DNA of 39,177 nucleotides, from positions 1 to 39,177 of the forward strand of contig DVHF01000011.1 in assembly GCA_018712265.1 (NCBI GenBank). The letters run 5' to 3'. This DNA comes from Candidatus Gallacutalibacter pullicola (GTDB lineage Bacteria > Bacillota > Clostridia > Oscillospirales > Acutalibacteraceae). The notes under the pieces were generated by a model that was not told the origin of the DNA, did not search any database, and saw nothing but the letters and a program-made list of their open reading frames with translations. The translations under genes and the position numbers were made by a program. This document shows, one piece after another, positions 1-8,715 of this stretch (positions are counted from its first letter, which is position 1; every line of letters begins with the position of its first letter).

Positions 1-15
1 ACCATGCGTGTGGGA

Positions 16-45
16 TTGACAGAGAGAAGCGCATTATGATAGACT
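16..45 (+). promoter_or_regulatory. Candidate promoter for the GGDEF gene
   Basis: TTGACA at 16-21, an 18-base spacer and TAGACT at 40-45. The -35 is a perfect match and the -10 matches at four of six positions. If real, the ATG at 36 lies inside the promoter, which supports the start at 75. Confidence 0.42.
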
Positions 46-74
46 GTAAAAAAATACAGATATGGGGGAGAAGT

Positions 75-1199
75 ATGAGAAAAAAGCTGTATGATTTCTT
101 TGCGATCCCTGCGGAGATCCGTCCGGATTTCTGGCAGGATTCCATGCAGAAGAATCGGCTCTCGCTGTGGGTCATCAGTATCATGATTTTTGGCATGGAG
201 CTTTTTAATATTTCGCGTGTCCTTTTCTTCAGCAAATCCGGGTTGGGAACGCTGAATAACCGCATCTATTTTTCCATGTACTGCGTCCTTCTGTTTGGGA
301 CAGGTCTGTCTATGCTGCTGCAATACCGGATGCGTGATTTCCCTGCCAGGGTGCAGTGGGGAATCCAGATCGGTACGGCAGCTTTCTTTTTTCTATGGCA
401 TATTTTTCTGAACGCTTACGATTTTGTCCGGGATCCGGAATCGGAAACCTATATTTTTGTTACCGCTCTGGTGGGGCTTGCCATGTTCATTCAGATGCCC
501 GGCAGCTTCAGTACCATTTTCTTCACAATGGGATATATTATATTCATGCTGCTGTGCGCTCCCTATCTGGAACCCGGAGTCATAATCAATATTACCATAA
601 CGGCGATTGTAGCCACAGCGATTTCCATCACGCGGTGCCGTCATGCTGTTATAGAGCTGTCCCAGCGCAGGGAGATCAACCGGATCAACGCGCATCTCCA
701 GCAGCTTCTGCAGAGGGATCCCCTGACGGGCCTGCTTAATAAAAAGGCGTTTCAGGAATGTGCCGAATGTGCTATGGCGGGGATTTCCCCTTCGGAGCCG
801 GCCGCGCTTTTCATGATTGATCTGGATGATTTCAAGCACATCAACGATCATTATGGTCATCCCTGCGGCGACTATGTGCTGGAACAAACGGCACGGCGGA
901 TTCAGAAAGCGTTCCCGGACGCCCAGTGTGCCGGACGGATCGGCGGCGATGAATTTGCCGTTCTTCTGTCAAATGCGGACGATATTGCCTTTGTGGAATC
1001 CAGAGGCACGCAATTCCTGCGGGAATTTTCCGGGATTTCCTGGGAGGGCCGGGATTTGGGGATCTGCTGCAGTGTGGGCGCAGTCTGGATCGCAAAGGCG
1101 GGGCTCTCCTATGAGAGAGCCTATCAGGAGATGGACGGTGTGCTGTATGAGGCAAAACAGGGCGGGAAAAACTGCTGCTGTGTTCGGGGAATTTTCTAG
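75..1199 (+). CDS. Membrane-bound diguanylate cyclase (GGDEF)
   Basis: Predicted to make cyclic di-GMP from two GTP at the membrane. From the ATG at 75 it is 374 residues: a hydrophobic N-terminal half with about five or six membrane segments (roughly residues 28-190), a short coiled linker, then a GGDEF domain (about 210-370) with DPLTGLLNKKAF, DLDDFKHIND and an intact RIGGDEFAVLL active site, so catalysis is likely. The RxxD product-inhibition motif expected just upstream of GGDEF is absent (AFPDAQ instead). The start at 75 is chosen over the ATG at 36 because GGGGGAG precedes it and a promoter-like sequence covers 16-45. The membrane sensor part is not a family I recognise. It stands alone ahead of an apparent promoter at 1247. 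Confidence 0.9.
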   Translation: MRKKLYDFFAIPAEIRPDFWQDSMQKNRLSLWVISIMIFGMELFNISRVLFFSKSGLGTLNNRIYFSMYCVLLFGTGLSMLLQYRMRDFPARVQWGIQIGTAAFFFLWHIFLNAYDFVRDPESETYIFVTALVGLAMFIQMPGSFSTIFFTMGYIIFMLLCAPYLEPGVIINITITAIVATAISITRCRHAVIELSQRREINRINAHLQQLLQRDPLTGLLNKKAFQECAECAMAGISPSEPAALFMIDLDDFKHINDHYGHPCGDYVLEQTARRIQKAFPDAQCAGRIGGDEFAVLLSNADDIAFVESRGTQFLREFSGISWEGRDLGICCSVGAVWIAKAGLSYERAYQEMDGVLYEAKQGGKNCCCVRGIF

Positions 1200-1246
1200 C
1201 AGTTTTCCCGGTTACATAATTGATACTATATTTTTTCCCCTGGCAA

Positions 1247-1255
1247 TGCTATAAT
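1247..1255 (+). promoter_or_regulatory. Extended -10 promoter for the lipoprotein gene
   Basis: TGCTATAAT is a perfect extended -10 (TGn plus TATAAT). No good -35 lies 17 bases upstream; a TTGATA at 1220 is too far away. It lies about 150 bases before the GTG start at 1401. Confidence 0.5.
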
Positions 1256-1400
1256 AAGAATTGCTCCGGAGCCGTCAGGATGCCCGGCTTCGGCGGTATT
1301 TTTGGAAATGAAACGGCCTGCCCGGCGCTGCCGGGCGGCATGGAATGTATTGGGGTGGATAAAATCGGAAAAACAGCAATCGGAAAAAGGAAGTGAGGCT

Positions 1401-2753
1401 GTGAAGCTGAAAACAGCGGCGCTCGTCTTTCTGCTGTGCGTGCTGCTGACGGGCTGCACCAGCGGGATGGGAATGGACTTGCAGAGCCTGATGCGCCCGC
1501 CGCGCCCCACGGGGGAGAAGCAGGAGATCCACGAGGTGCTCGACGCCAAGGCGGGCAGCTATAAGCTGCAATATCCCTACCGCGGAGAGCACAGATCGTC
1601 CATCATCATGAACGATCTCACCGGGGATGGCGTGGAGGAGGCCCTTGTGCTGTACCAGGGGCTTTCCGAGACGGGAATCACGGTGATGTTTATCGGAAAA
1701 CAGCAGGGCGAATGGGTCGAGCTCGGTTCCTATACCAGCCAGGCCACACAGGTGGATCAGGTTTGTTTCGGGGATGTCAACAGCGACGGCCGCGACGAGG
1801 CGATCATAGGCTGGGGCAACGTTGTCAACAGTGCCAGCGATATCTGTGTGTATTCCCTGCAAAACGGCAGTGTGTCGGAGATTTCCCTGAACCTGCCGTA
1901 CAGCGAAATGGTTGTGATGGATTTTGACGGCGACGGCGGCGATGAGATCTTCACCGCGTCCATCACCTCAGCGGAGCAGCAGGCGTCGGCCCGGCTGATC
2001 CGGATCCGCGGCGGTGTCCCGGAGACGATGGGCACAGCGAGCCTTGACGCCACCGTCTCCTACTATATCGGCGTGAGCGCGGGGCTTATCAACGAATACG
2101 ATCTCGGTGTGGTGCTCGATGGCATGAAAAGCTCCGGCACCAGCGCCTCCTATGTGACGGAGCTGCTCTACTGGGACGACGAGAACAAGATCCTGCAAAC
2201 GCCGTTTTACGATCCGAATACGCTTTCGGCGAACTATATGCGGCGGTTTACCTCCGTGACCTCCCGGGACGTCAACGGCGACGGCCTGATCGAGATCCCG
2301 ATCGTCAACCCGCTGCCGGGCTATACGGCCCCTGCGCCCGACGAGACGTGCTACATCACCAACTGGCACCGCTACGACAACCGCGAAAATATGCTGGAAC
2401 GCGTGGTGAGCATGGTGGTAAATTCACGGGACGGCTACTCCTTTGTGATCCCGGATATGTGGCGCGAGCAGGTCACGACGCAGGCGGACAGCCAGAATTC
2501 CAGCCTGACCTTTTACGAATGGATTCCATCGGACGCGGTAGGCAACGGCGCGATGGGTGCGGCACTGCTGCGGATCCAGGTGTTCAGCGAGGAAAGCTGG
2601 GTTCAGGGGAAGGGAACGGAAGGATTTACGGAGCTTGAGAGATCGGGCGGCATGGTATATGCGGCGTCGGTGCCTGTGCCGGAAAATTCATTGGCATTGA
2701 GTTTGGAGGATGTTGCAAACGGGTTTGATCTGCTGTATCCACAGGAAGGCTAA
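1401..2753 (+). CDS. Lipoprotein with FG-GAP/VCBS-like repeats
   Basis: A secreted, probably lipid-anchored protein of unknown role. From the GTG at 1401, after AAAGGAAGTGAGG, it has a short basic N-terminus, a hydrophobic stretch and a lipobox LTGC, so it should be processed by signal peptidase II. The open frame continues back to 1302, but only the GTG start gives a proper signal peptide. The mature part (450 residues overall) carries repeated acidic loops typical of FG-GAP/VCBS beta-propeller repeats: NDLTGDGVEEALVL, DVNSDGRDEAIIGW, MDFDGDGGDEIFTA and RDVNGDGLIEIP, which probably bind calcium. The gene lies just before the palindromic element at 2771 and a two-component system beyond it; a link to that system is possible but unproven. 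Confidence 0.8.
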   Translation: MKLKTAALVFLLCVLLTGCTSGMGMDLQSLMRPPRPTGEKQEIHEVLDAKAGSYKLQYPYRGEHRSSIIMNDLTGDGVEEALVLYQGLSETGITVMFIGKQQGEWVELGSYTSQATQVDQVCFGDVNSDGRDEAIIGWGNVVNSASDICVYSLQNGSVSEISLNLPYSEMVVMDFDGDGGDEIFTASITSAEQQASARLIRIRGGVPETMGTASLDATVSYYIGVSAGLINEYDLGVVLDGMKSSGTSASYVTELLYWDDENKILQTPFYDPNTLSANYMRRFTSVTSRDVNGDGLIEIPIVNPLPGYTAPAPDETCYITNWHRYDNRENMLERVVSMVVNSRDGYSFVIPDMWREQVTTQADSQNSSLTFYEWIPSDAVGNGAMGAALLRIQVFSEESWVQGKGTEGFTELERSGGMVYAASVPVPENSLALSLEDVANGFDLLYPQEG

Positions 2754-2770
2754 CCACCAAGCCGGGACAG

Positions 2771-3179
2771 AGCAAAACATAAAAGTTTTGCTCAAGCTTT
2801 TTCAAAAGCTTGCGACGGGGTGTGGGGGCGAGGAGCCCCCACAAGCCAAAAGGGCCGCAAAGCGGCCCCCAGAAAGGTGAGCAAACAGTGGAGGCGAATC
2901 ATCCGGTGGATGATTTGCCGGAACGCCTTTGCGATCCCCCCGGCGGCGCGGCTCCAGATACAGGCTTTCTCGTACACGCTCCGATTGTTGCAGCCTCGCA
3001 GCCGGGGAACCCCTCGCTAGGGTTCCCCACGCTGGAACAATCCACCGGATTGTTCCAGCTCCCCTCCTGAGCTTTTTGGCGGCTAAGGTGTTCCGCGCTC
3101 TGCGGAGCGCGGCCAAAGGCTCCGCCTTTGGAATCCGCAAGCTTTTGAAAAAGCTTGAGCAAAACCTTTATGTTTTTAT
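2771..3179. mobile_element. Inverted-repeat-bounded, hairpin-rich non-coding element (MITE-like)
   Basis: The interval between the lipoprotein and the response regulator is nearly filled by one palindromic unit. The left end (2774-2814) and right end (3136-3176) are inverted repeats of 41 bases with one mismatch. Each end contains a nested palindrome (2771-2792 and 2794-2811 on the left). Between them are seven perfect hairpins with stems of 7 to 13 bp: 2821-2843, 2852-2868, 2897-2915, 3004-3028, 3031-3059 (13 bp), 3093-3112 and 3113-3131. No convincing gene lies inside; open frames on both strands are palindrome artefacts. I see no target-site duplication. The layout fits a non-autonomous transposable element or a large structured-RNA repeat. 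Confidence 0.72.
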
Positions 3180-3225
3180 GTACGGGAAGCAAAGACTTTA
3201 ATTTGTTACGAAAAGAGGGATTCTG

Positions 3226-3930
3226 TTGAAACGGATTCTTGTGGCGGAGGACGAACAGACCATCCGTGAATTTGTGGTGATCAATCTCAAACGCGCCGGA
3301 TACGAGTGCTTTGAAGCCTCCAACGGCGAAGAAGCGCTGGAGATTTACGAACGGGAAAACGGAAACTTCGACGTGGCCGTGCTGGATATCATGATGCCCG
3401 GCGCATACGACGGCCTCGCGGTGTGCCGCGAGCTGCGTAAAAAGAGCGGATCGATCGGTATCATCATGCTGACGGCGCGCACGCAGGAGATGGATAAGGT
3501 GACGGGCCTGATGATGGGCGCCGACGATTACGTGACAAAACCGTTCAGTCCCAGCGAGCTGGTGGCGCGCGTGGACGCGATCTACCGCCGTGTCGCGATT
3601 GCGGAGATGCGCATGGATAATAATTTTAAGGAGGAGATCCGCTCCGGCGAATTTTCGCTCAACCTGCGCAGCCGCGCCCTGATGAAGCGCGGTAAGCCGA
3701 TCGAGCTGACGCAGGTGGAATTCCAGATCATGGAATATTTCTTCTCCAACCCGGGCGCGGCCCTCGACCGCACGAAGATCCTCAAGCATGTGTGGGGGGA
3801 GTCGTACGTCGGTGAGGAAAAGATTGTGGATGTCAATATCCGCCGCCTGCGCATGAAGGTGGAGGATGAGCCGTCCAATCCGAAACATATTGTGACTGTA
3901 TGGGGCCTTGGATATAAATGGGAAGCGTAA
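3226..3930 (+). CDS. OmpR/PhoB-family response regulator
   Basis: Transcription factor of a two-component system, paired with the overlapping kinase. The TTG start at 3226 follows AAAGAGGGA. The 234 residues contain a receiver domain (about 1-115) with the acidic pocket at E8/D9, phosphoacceptor D54 in VLDIMMPG, T83 in MLTA and K105 in VTKPF, followed by a winged-helix DNA-binding domain (about 135-232) ending with RRLRMKVED and GLGYKWE. All signalling residues are intact. The reading frame overlaps the kinase start by 13 bases, so the two are translationally coupled. The regulon cannot be deduced; neighbours suggest envelope functions. Confidence 0.95.
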   Translation: MKRILVAEDEQTIREFVVINLKRAGYECFEASNGEEALEIYERENGNFDVAVLDIMMPGAYDGLAVCRELRKKSGSIGIIMLTARTQEMDKVTGLMMGADDYVTKPFSPSELVARVDAIYRRVAIAEMRMDNNFKEEIRSGEFSLNLRSRALMKRGKPIELTQVEFQIMEYFFSNPGAALDRTKILKHVWGESYVGEEKIVDVNIRRLRMKVEDEPSNPKHIVTVWGLGYKWEA

Positions 3931-5441
3931 CGTGGTTCCGGGACCGCCTGCCCGGCCGTATCGTGAACGTGATTCGCAGGGACGGGATCGCCCGCCGCTG
4001 GATTTTTAACAGCCTCGGCATTATCCTGATTGTCCTCATTACGCTGATTATCACACTCTCGTTTGTGGTGCAGGGATATGTGTATAATATGATCCGCTCC
4101 ACGGTATACGGACGCGCGGGCGAGCTGAATACCCTTTTCCCGAGCTATATGGAGATGACGCCGCAGGAGTTCGGCGTCACGGCGCGCGCCTATGCGGAGA
4201 ATTCCTCCAGCAAGGAAATGATGGAGACGATGGTGATCAATTTTTCCGGTAAGGTGATTGTCACCTCCACAGGCTTTCCGCCGGACGAGAACCAGCCCAT
4301 GCCCGATTATCAGCAGGCGCTTTCCAGCGACGATGATCAGGGTGAATGGATCGGCAGCCTGCTCAGCGGTGAGAAGGTCATGGCTGTGACGCGGGTGATC
4401 CGCAGCGATAAGGGAAATTATCTCGGCGCGATCCGGTATGTCGTTTCGCTGGAGGAGGCCGACCGGCAGATTGCGTCCATTATCGGGGCGCTGCTGCTGG
4501 CGGGCTTCCTGATCATCATGTTTGTAATCGTGTCCGGATCGTATTTCATTAAGTCGATCGTGGTTCCTATCCAGCAGATCGGCGCGACGGCCCGGCAGAT
4601 AGCGCAGGGCGATTTCAACGCGCGCATTGAAAATTCCAGCGAGGACGAGATCGGCCAGCTTTGCCGCACCATCAACGATATGGCGGTGGAGCTCGGCGCG
4701 GCCGACAGGATGAAGAACGATTTTATTTCCTCCGTCTCGCATGAGCTGCGCACGCCGCTGACCGCCATCAAGGGCTGGGCCGAGACGATGCAGGAGATGG
4801 GCGCGTCTGACCCGGAGACGTTCAACAAGGGGATGGGCGTCATCATCCGGGAATCGGAGCGCCTTTCGGGGATCGTCGAGGAGCTGCTCGACTTCTCCCG
4901 GATGCAGAGCGGCCGCATGACGCTGATGATGGATAAGATCGATATCCTCGCGGAGCTGGGCGAGGCGGTGTATATGTTCACCGACCGCGCCGTCTCAGAG
5001 GGAAAGACGCTGCTCTACGACGAGCCGGCGATGCTCTCGCCCGTCCTCGGCGATATCAACCGCCTGCGCCAGGTGTTTGTGAATATCATCGACAACGCGC
5101 TCAAATATACGGATACCGGCGGGACCATCAGCGTTTCCGCAGGCGAGGCGGACGGCTATATCCGCGTCGTTATCAGCGACAATGGCTGCGGCATCCCGGC
5201 GGAGCATATGCCGAATATCAAGAAGAAGTTCTACAAGGCTAACCAGACGATACGCGGCTCCGGCATCGGTCTGGCGCTGGCAGATGAAATCATGGCGCTC
5301 CATTCCGGGAGCCTGGATATTGAGAGCCACGAGGGGATCGGGACGGCAGTTACCATCACTATCCCCACGATCGATCACATAGAGGCGGCAAAGGTCTCCG
5401 GCAGCACTGGGGACAGCGCCGCGCAGGAAGAAAGGAAATAG
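3918..5441 (+). CDS. Sensor histidine kinase (HAMP-HisKA-HATPase)
   Basis: Membrane sensor kinase of the two-component system, 507 residues. Segments visible: TM1 (about 32-52), an extracytoplasmic sensor loop (about 55-185) of unrecognised type, TM2 (about 187-210), HAMP (211-263), HisKA with the phosphorylatable H275 in SSVSHELRTPLTAIKGW, and a HATPase domain with the N box NIIDNALKYTD, G1 box ISDNGCGIP and G2 box GSGIGLALADEI. No PAS domain is seen, which separates it from WalK/VicK proteins that carry one. It starts inside the end of the response regulator and ends 3 bases before the YqhQ-like gene, so these genes form one transcription unit. Confidence 0.94.
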   Translation: MGSVTWFRDRLPGRIVNVIRRDGIARRWIFNSLGIILIVLITLIITLSFVVQGYVYNMIRSTVYGRAGELNTLFPSYMEMTPQEFGVTARAYAENSSSKEMMETMVINFSGKVIVTSTGFPPDENQPMPDYQQALSSDDDQGEWIGSLLSGEKVMAVTRVIRSDKGNYLGAIRYVVSLEEADRQIASIIGALLLAGFLIIMFVIVSGSYFIKSIVVPIQQIGATARQIAQGDFNARIENSSEDEIGQLCRTINDMAVELGAADRMKNDFISSVSHELRTPLTAIKGWAETMQEMGASDPETFNKGMGVIIRESERLSGIVEELLDFSRMQSGRMTLMMDKIDILAELGEAVYMFTDRAVSEGKTLLYDEPAMLSPVLGDINRLRQVFVNIIDNALKYTDTGGTISVSAGEADGYIRVVISDNGCGIPAEHMPNIKKKFYKANQTIRGSGIGLALADEIMALHSGSLDIESHEGIGTAVTITIPTIDHIEAAKVSGSTGDSAAQEERK

Positions 5442-5444
5442 CGG

Positions 5445-6395
5445 ATGGCCAGAGAAAAAACGAAGAAAATTACGTCGATTGGGGGCCAGGCCCTCATTGA
5501 AGGGATTATGATGCGCGGGCCGAAAAAGACGGCGATTTCGGTCCGTATGCCGGACGGGACCATCTCCACCGAGGTGCAGGACACAAAGTTCCTCAAGGAG
5601 AAATATCCCATTTTCGGATTGCCGATCCTGCGCGGCATCGCAGGGCTGATCGATTCGCTGTCGGTTGGCTTCAAGGCGCTCAATTATTCGGCGGAGAAGG
5701 CCGGGCTGGACGAGGAGGAGGGCGAGCCGTCCAAGTTCGACTTGTGGATGGAGCGCACCTTCGGCGATAAGCTGATGAATGTCATCATGGGGATCGCGAC
5801 GGTGCTCGGCGTGGCGCTGGCGATCGGCCTGTTCTTCTTCCTGCCCACCTGGATTTTCAATCTTGCGGAGGGCTATATCTTTCCGAACCTCGAGCCATGG
5901 CGCGCCGTGGTGGAGGGAATCATGCGCATCGCCATCTTTGTGGGCTATATCGTGCTGTGCGCCTGCCTGCCGGATATCCGCCGCGTGTTCCAGTACCACG
6001 GCGCGGAGCACAAGACAATTTTCTGCTACGAAAATGAGCAGGAGCTGACGGTGGAAAACGTCCGCGGCTACCGGCGGTTCCATCCGCGCTGCGGGACAAG
6101 CTTCATGATCCTGATGCTCCTGATCGGTATTATTGTGGGATTTTTCATCCCGTTTACGAACCCGTTCCTGCGCACAGCCGCCAAGCTGCTGTGCCTGCCC
6201 GTCGTGGTGGGGATCGGCTATGAACTGATCCGCATCTGCGGACGGTATGACAATCTGGCCACGCGGATCATCTCCGCGCCCGGGATGTGGATGCAGCACA
6301 TCACCACCAAGGAGCCGGACGACAGCATGATCGAGGTGGCGATCGAGGCGATGAAGGCCGTCATTCCGGAGAACGGGGAGGACATTGTGAAATGA
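5445..6395 (+). CDS. DUF1385 / YqhQ-family membrane protein
   Basis: A conserved Firmicutes membrane protein of the DUF1385 family, whose biochemical role is not established. The 316 residues begin with the family's GGQALIEGIMMRGPK stretch, carry HGAEHK and FHPRCGTSF (candidate metal-binding His/Cys sites) and have several hydrophobic segments at about 115-140, 160-180, 220-240 and 250-270. The ATG at 5445 follows GAAGAAAGGAA three bases after the kinase stop; the stop codon overlaps the prmC start as ATGA. This gene next to prmC is a recurrent clostridial order. Confidence 0.88.
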   Translation: MAREKTKKITSIGGQALIEGIMMRGPKKTAISVRMPDGTISTEVQDTKFLKEKYPIFGLPILRGIAGLIDSLSVGFKALNYSAEKAGLDEEEGEPSKFDLWMERTFGDKLMNVIMGIATVLGVALAIGLFFFLPTWIFNLAEGYIFPNLEPWRAVVEGIMRIAIFVGYIVLCACLPDIRRVFQYHGAEHKTIFCYENEQELTVENVRGYRRFHPRCGTSFMILMLLIGIIVGFFIPFTNPFLRTAAKLLCLPVVVGIGYELIRICGRYDNLATRIISAPGMWMQHITTKEPDDSMIEVAIEAMKAVIPENGEDIVK

Positions 6396-7288
6396 CGTTT
6401 CAGGAGGTATACCGCCGTGGACGCCAGCAGCTGGAAAAGGCGGGGATCGACACGGCTTCGTTCGACGCGATCCGGCTGTTCCAGCACGTATTCGGGCTGG
6501 ATCGGCAGGCGCTCATTCTGCGCGGCGGCGAGGACTGCGGCCCCGGTCTGGATCGGTTCCAGTCGCTGATCCGCCGCCGTGCCGCGCGCGAACCGCTCCA
6601 ATACCTGCTGGGCGAATGGGAGTTTATGGATTTTTCGCTTGCGGTGGGCGAGGGTGTGCTCATCCCGCGCGAGGAGACGGAGCTGCTCGTCTATGCGGCG
6701 GCTGAGGCGCTCCGGAAGTCGCGCGGGGGATGGGAGGATCCGGCGCGCGCGCCGCTGGCGCTGGATCTGTGCGCAGGCAGCGGCGCGGTCGGAATCGGTG
6801 TCTCTGCGCTTGTTCCGGATGCGCGCGTGCTCTGCGCTGAGCTGTATCCCCAGGCGATGTATTATCTGCGCGAAAATATCCGCCGGACGAAAAAATGGAA
6901 CGTGCAGGCGGAGCGGCTCGATGTGCTCGATCCGGCCTCCCCGCGGACTGCCGCGGAAAAGCTCGGGGCGGAACGGGTGGATCTGCTTGTGTCGAACCCG
7001 CCGTATATCCGCACAGAGGAGCTTCCGGGATTGCAGGAGGAGGTCCGCTGCGAGCCGGACACGGCGCTCGACGGCGGCAGCGACGGCATGGTGTTTTACC
7101 GGGCGATCGCGCAGCTGTGGCTGCCATACCTTGCGCCGGGCGGCGTTGCTGCCGTTGAGGTGGGCGAGGATCAGGGCGCCGGGGTGCGGGCACTGTGGGA
7201 GGATGCCGGGCTTGCGGATGTCCGGGTTTTGAGAGATTTTAACGGCCTTGACCGCGTCGTCATGGGAACAGGACCGTCGGGGACGTGA
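6392..7288 (+). CDS. prmC: Peptide chain release factor N5-glutamine methyltransferase PrmC
   Basis: Methylates the glutamine of the GGQ motif in release factors RF1/RF2 using S-adenosylmethionine. The product is 298 residues: a helical N-terminal release-factor-binding domain (about 1-85) and a Rossmann methyltransferase domain with the SAM loop LDLCAGSGAVGIG and the NPPY catalytic motif in SNPPYIRTEELPG, which is diagnostic for this family. The ATG at 6392 overlaps the preceding stop; the frame is open further upstream, but those residues belong to the antiphase of the YqhQ gene. The usual neighbour prfA is not in this window. Confidence 0.95.
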   Translation: MTFQEVYRRGRQQLEKAGIDTASFDAIRLFQHVFGLDRQALILRGGEDCGPGLDRFQSLIRRRAAREPLQYLLGEWEFMDFSLAVGEGVLIPREETELLVYAAAEALRKSRGGWEDPARAPLALDLCAGSGAVGIGVSALVPDARVLCAELYPQAMYYLRENIRRTKKWNVQAERLDVLDPASPRTAAEKLGAERVDLLVSNPPYIRTEELPGLQEEVRCEPDTALDGGSDGMVFYRAIAQLWLPYLAPGGVAAVEVGEDQGAGVRALWEDAGLADVRVLRDFNGLDRVVMGTGPSGT

Positions 7289-7304
7289 AAGGATATGAGG
7301 GGTT

Positions 7305-8651
7305 TTGGATAAGGAGTACTTGATACATCAAAGGCCGATGCGGGCACTGTTTACATTTGCGCTGCCCATGATGATCGGCAACCTGTTCCAGCAGTTTTAC
7401 AACATGGCGGATTCCGTGGTAGTAGGCAGGTTTGTCGGCGAAAGCGCGCTGGCGGCGGTCGGCGCGTCGTATTCGCTGACGAACGTGTTTATTTCCATCG
7501 CAATCGGCGGCGGTGTCGGCGCGTCCGTTGTGACGAGCCGCTATTTCGGCGCGCGGAATTATGGAAAAATGAAGCGGTCCGTCTCGACCGCATTGCTGTC
7601 CTTCCTCGCGCTGAGCATTTTGCTGGGCGGGGTAGGGCTGTTTTTCTCTGAGGAAATCATGCGCCTGCTCAACACGCCGGCCGATATCCTGGACACGGCG
7701 GCGGAGTATCTGGATATTTACTTTATGGGCCTGCCGTTTCTGTTCCTGTATAATGTGCTTTCGGCGATGTTCAATGCGCTTGGACGGTCGCGGATCCCGC
7801 TGTACCTTCTGATTTTCTCCTCGGTGTTCAATGTGGGGCTGGATTTGTTCATGGTGTGCGTGCTGCATATGGGCGTCGCGGGTGCGGCATGGGCGACGCT
7901 GATTGCGCAGGGGATCTCGGCGGTGCTGTCGTTTCTGATTTTCCTGCGGGAGATGAAGTCGTACAAGAGCGAGCGCCAGCCGCTGTTCGACGGGGGCGAG
8001 CTGCGCACGATGACGTCGATCGCGCTGCCGTCCATTCTCCAGCAGTCCACGGTATCGATCGGGATGATGCTGGTGCAGTCGGTGGTGAACAGCTTTGGCG
8101 TGGAGATGCTCGCCGGATATTCGGCGGGATCGCGCGTGGAAAGCATCTGCGTCGTGCCGATGTCGGCGTTCGGGAACGCCATCTCCACGTATACGGCGCA
8201 GAACCTCGGGGCAGGGAAGCGCGGCAGGATCCGGCAGGGCTTCCGCGCCTCGATGCTGCTGGTGCTGATGTTCGCGGTGGGCCTGTGCGTTGTGCTTCAG
8301 CTGTGCTATGCGCCGGTGATGTCGCTGTTCCTGGGCGACGACGGCACGCCGCTTGCCTTGCAGACGGGCGCGGATTATCTGCGCTTTATCAGCTGGTTCT
8401 TTGCGCTGATCGGCTGGAAGATGACGGCGGACGGCACGCTGCGCGGCTCCGGCCATATGCTGCCGTTTACAGCGGCGAACCTGATCAATCTGGCGCTGCG
8501 TGTTGTGATGGCTGTCACAATGGCCCCGCAGTTTGGGATCGGCTGGATATGGTACGCTGTGCCGATCGGATGGTTTGTCAACTTCATGATCTCGTTCGTG
8601 GCCTACCGGAAATTTTTCCGTCCCGGGGCGGAGAAAAAAGACCTTGGATGA
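7305..8651 (+). CDS. MATE-family multidrug/sodium efflux protein
   Basis: Twelve-helix secondary exporter of the MATE (NorM/DinF) family, probably driven by sodium or proton. The 448 residues show two homologous halves; the N-terminal ALPMMIGNLFQQFYNMADSVVVGRF and the later ALPSILQQSTVSIGMMLVQ are the hallmark first helices of each half. The TTG at 7305 matches the usual start MDKEYLI of related proteins but has only an AAAGGA about 11 bases upstream. A second in-frame TTG at 7320 has AAGGAG three bases before it, so the exact start is uncertain. It follows prmC by 16 bases and probably shares its transcript. Substrate unknown. Confidence 0.9.
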   Translation: MDKEYLIHQRPMRALFTFALPMMIGNLFQQFYNMADSVVVGRFVGESALAAVGASYSLTNVFISIAIGGGVGASVVTSRYFGARNYGKMKRSVSTALLSFLALSILLGGVGLFFSEEIMRLLNTPADILDTAAEYLDIYFMGLPFLFLYNVLSAMFNALGRSRIPLYLLIFSSVFNVGLDLFMVCVLHMGVAGAAWATLIAQGISAVLSFLIFLREMKSYKSERQPLFDGGELRTMTSIALPSILQQSTVSIGMMLVQSVVNSFGVEMLAGYSAGSRVESICVVPMSAFGNAISTYTAQNLGAGKRGRIRQGFRASMLLVLMFAVGLCVVLQLCYAPVMSLFLGDDGTPLALQTGADYLRFISWFFALIGWKMTADGTLRGSGHMLPFTAANLINLALRVVMAVTMAPQFGIGWIWYAVPIGWFVNFMISFVAYRKFFRPGAEKKDLG

Positions 8652-8715
8652 AACCGGGAACGCACAGAATTGATCGTCGGAGCTGTGTAGAATTTCTGGA
8701 GAAAGGAGCCTAGTA

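Noticed and set aside
2802..3140. Open frames across the palindromic element on both strands
   Set aside because: They read through perfect hairpins, lack ribosome sites and family similarity, and mirror one another on opposite strands.
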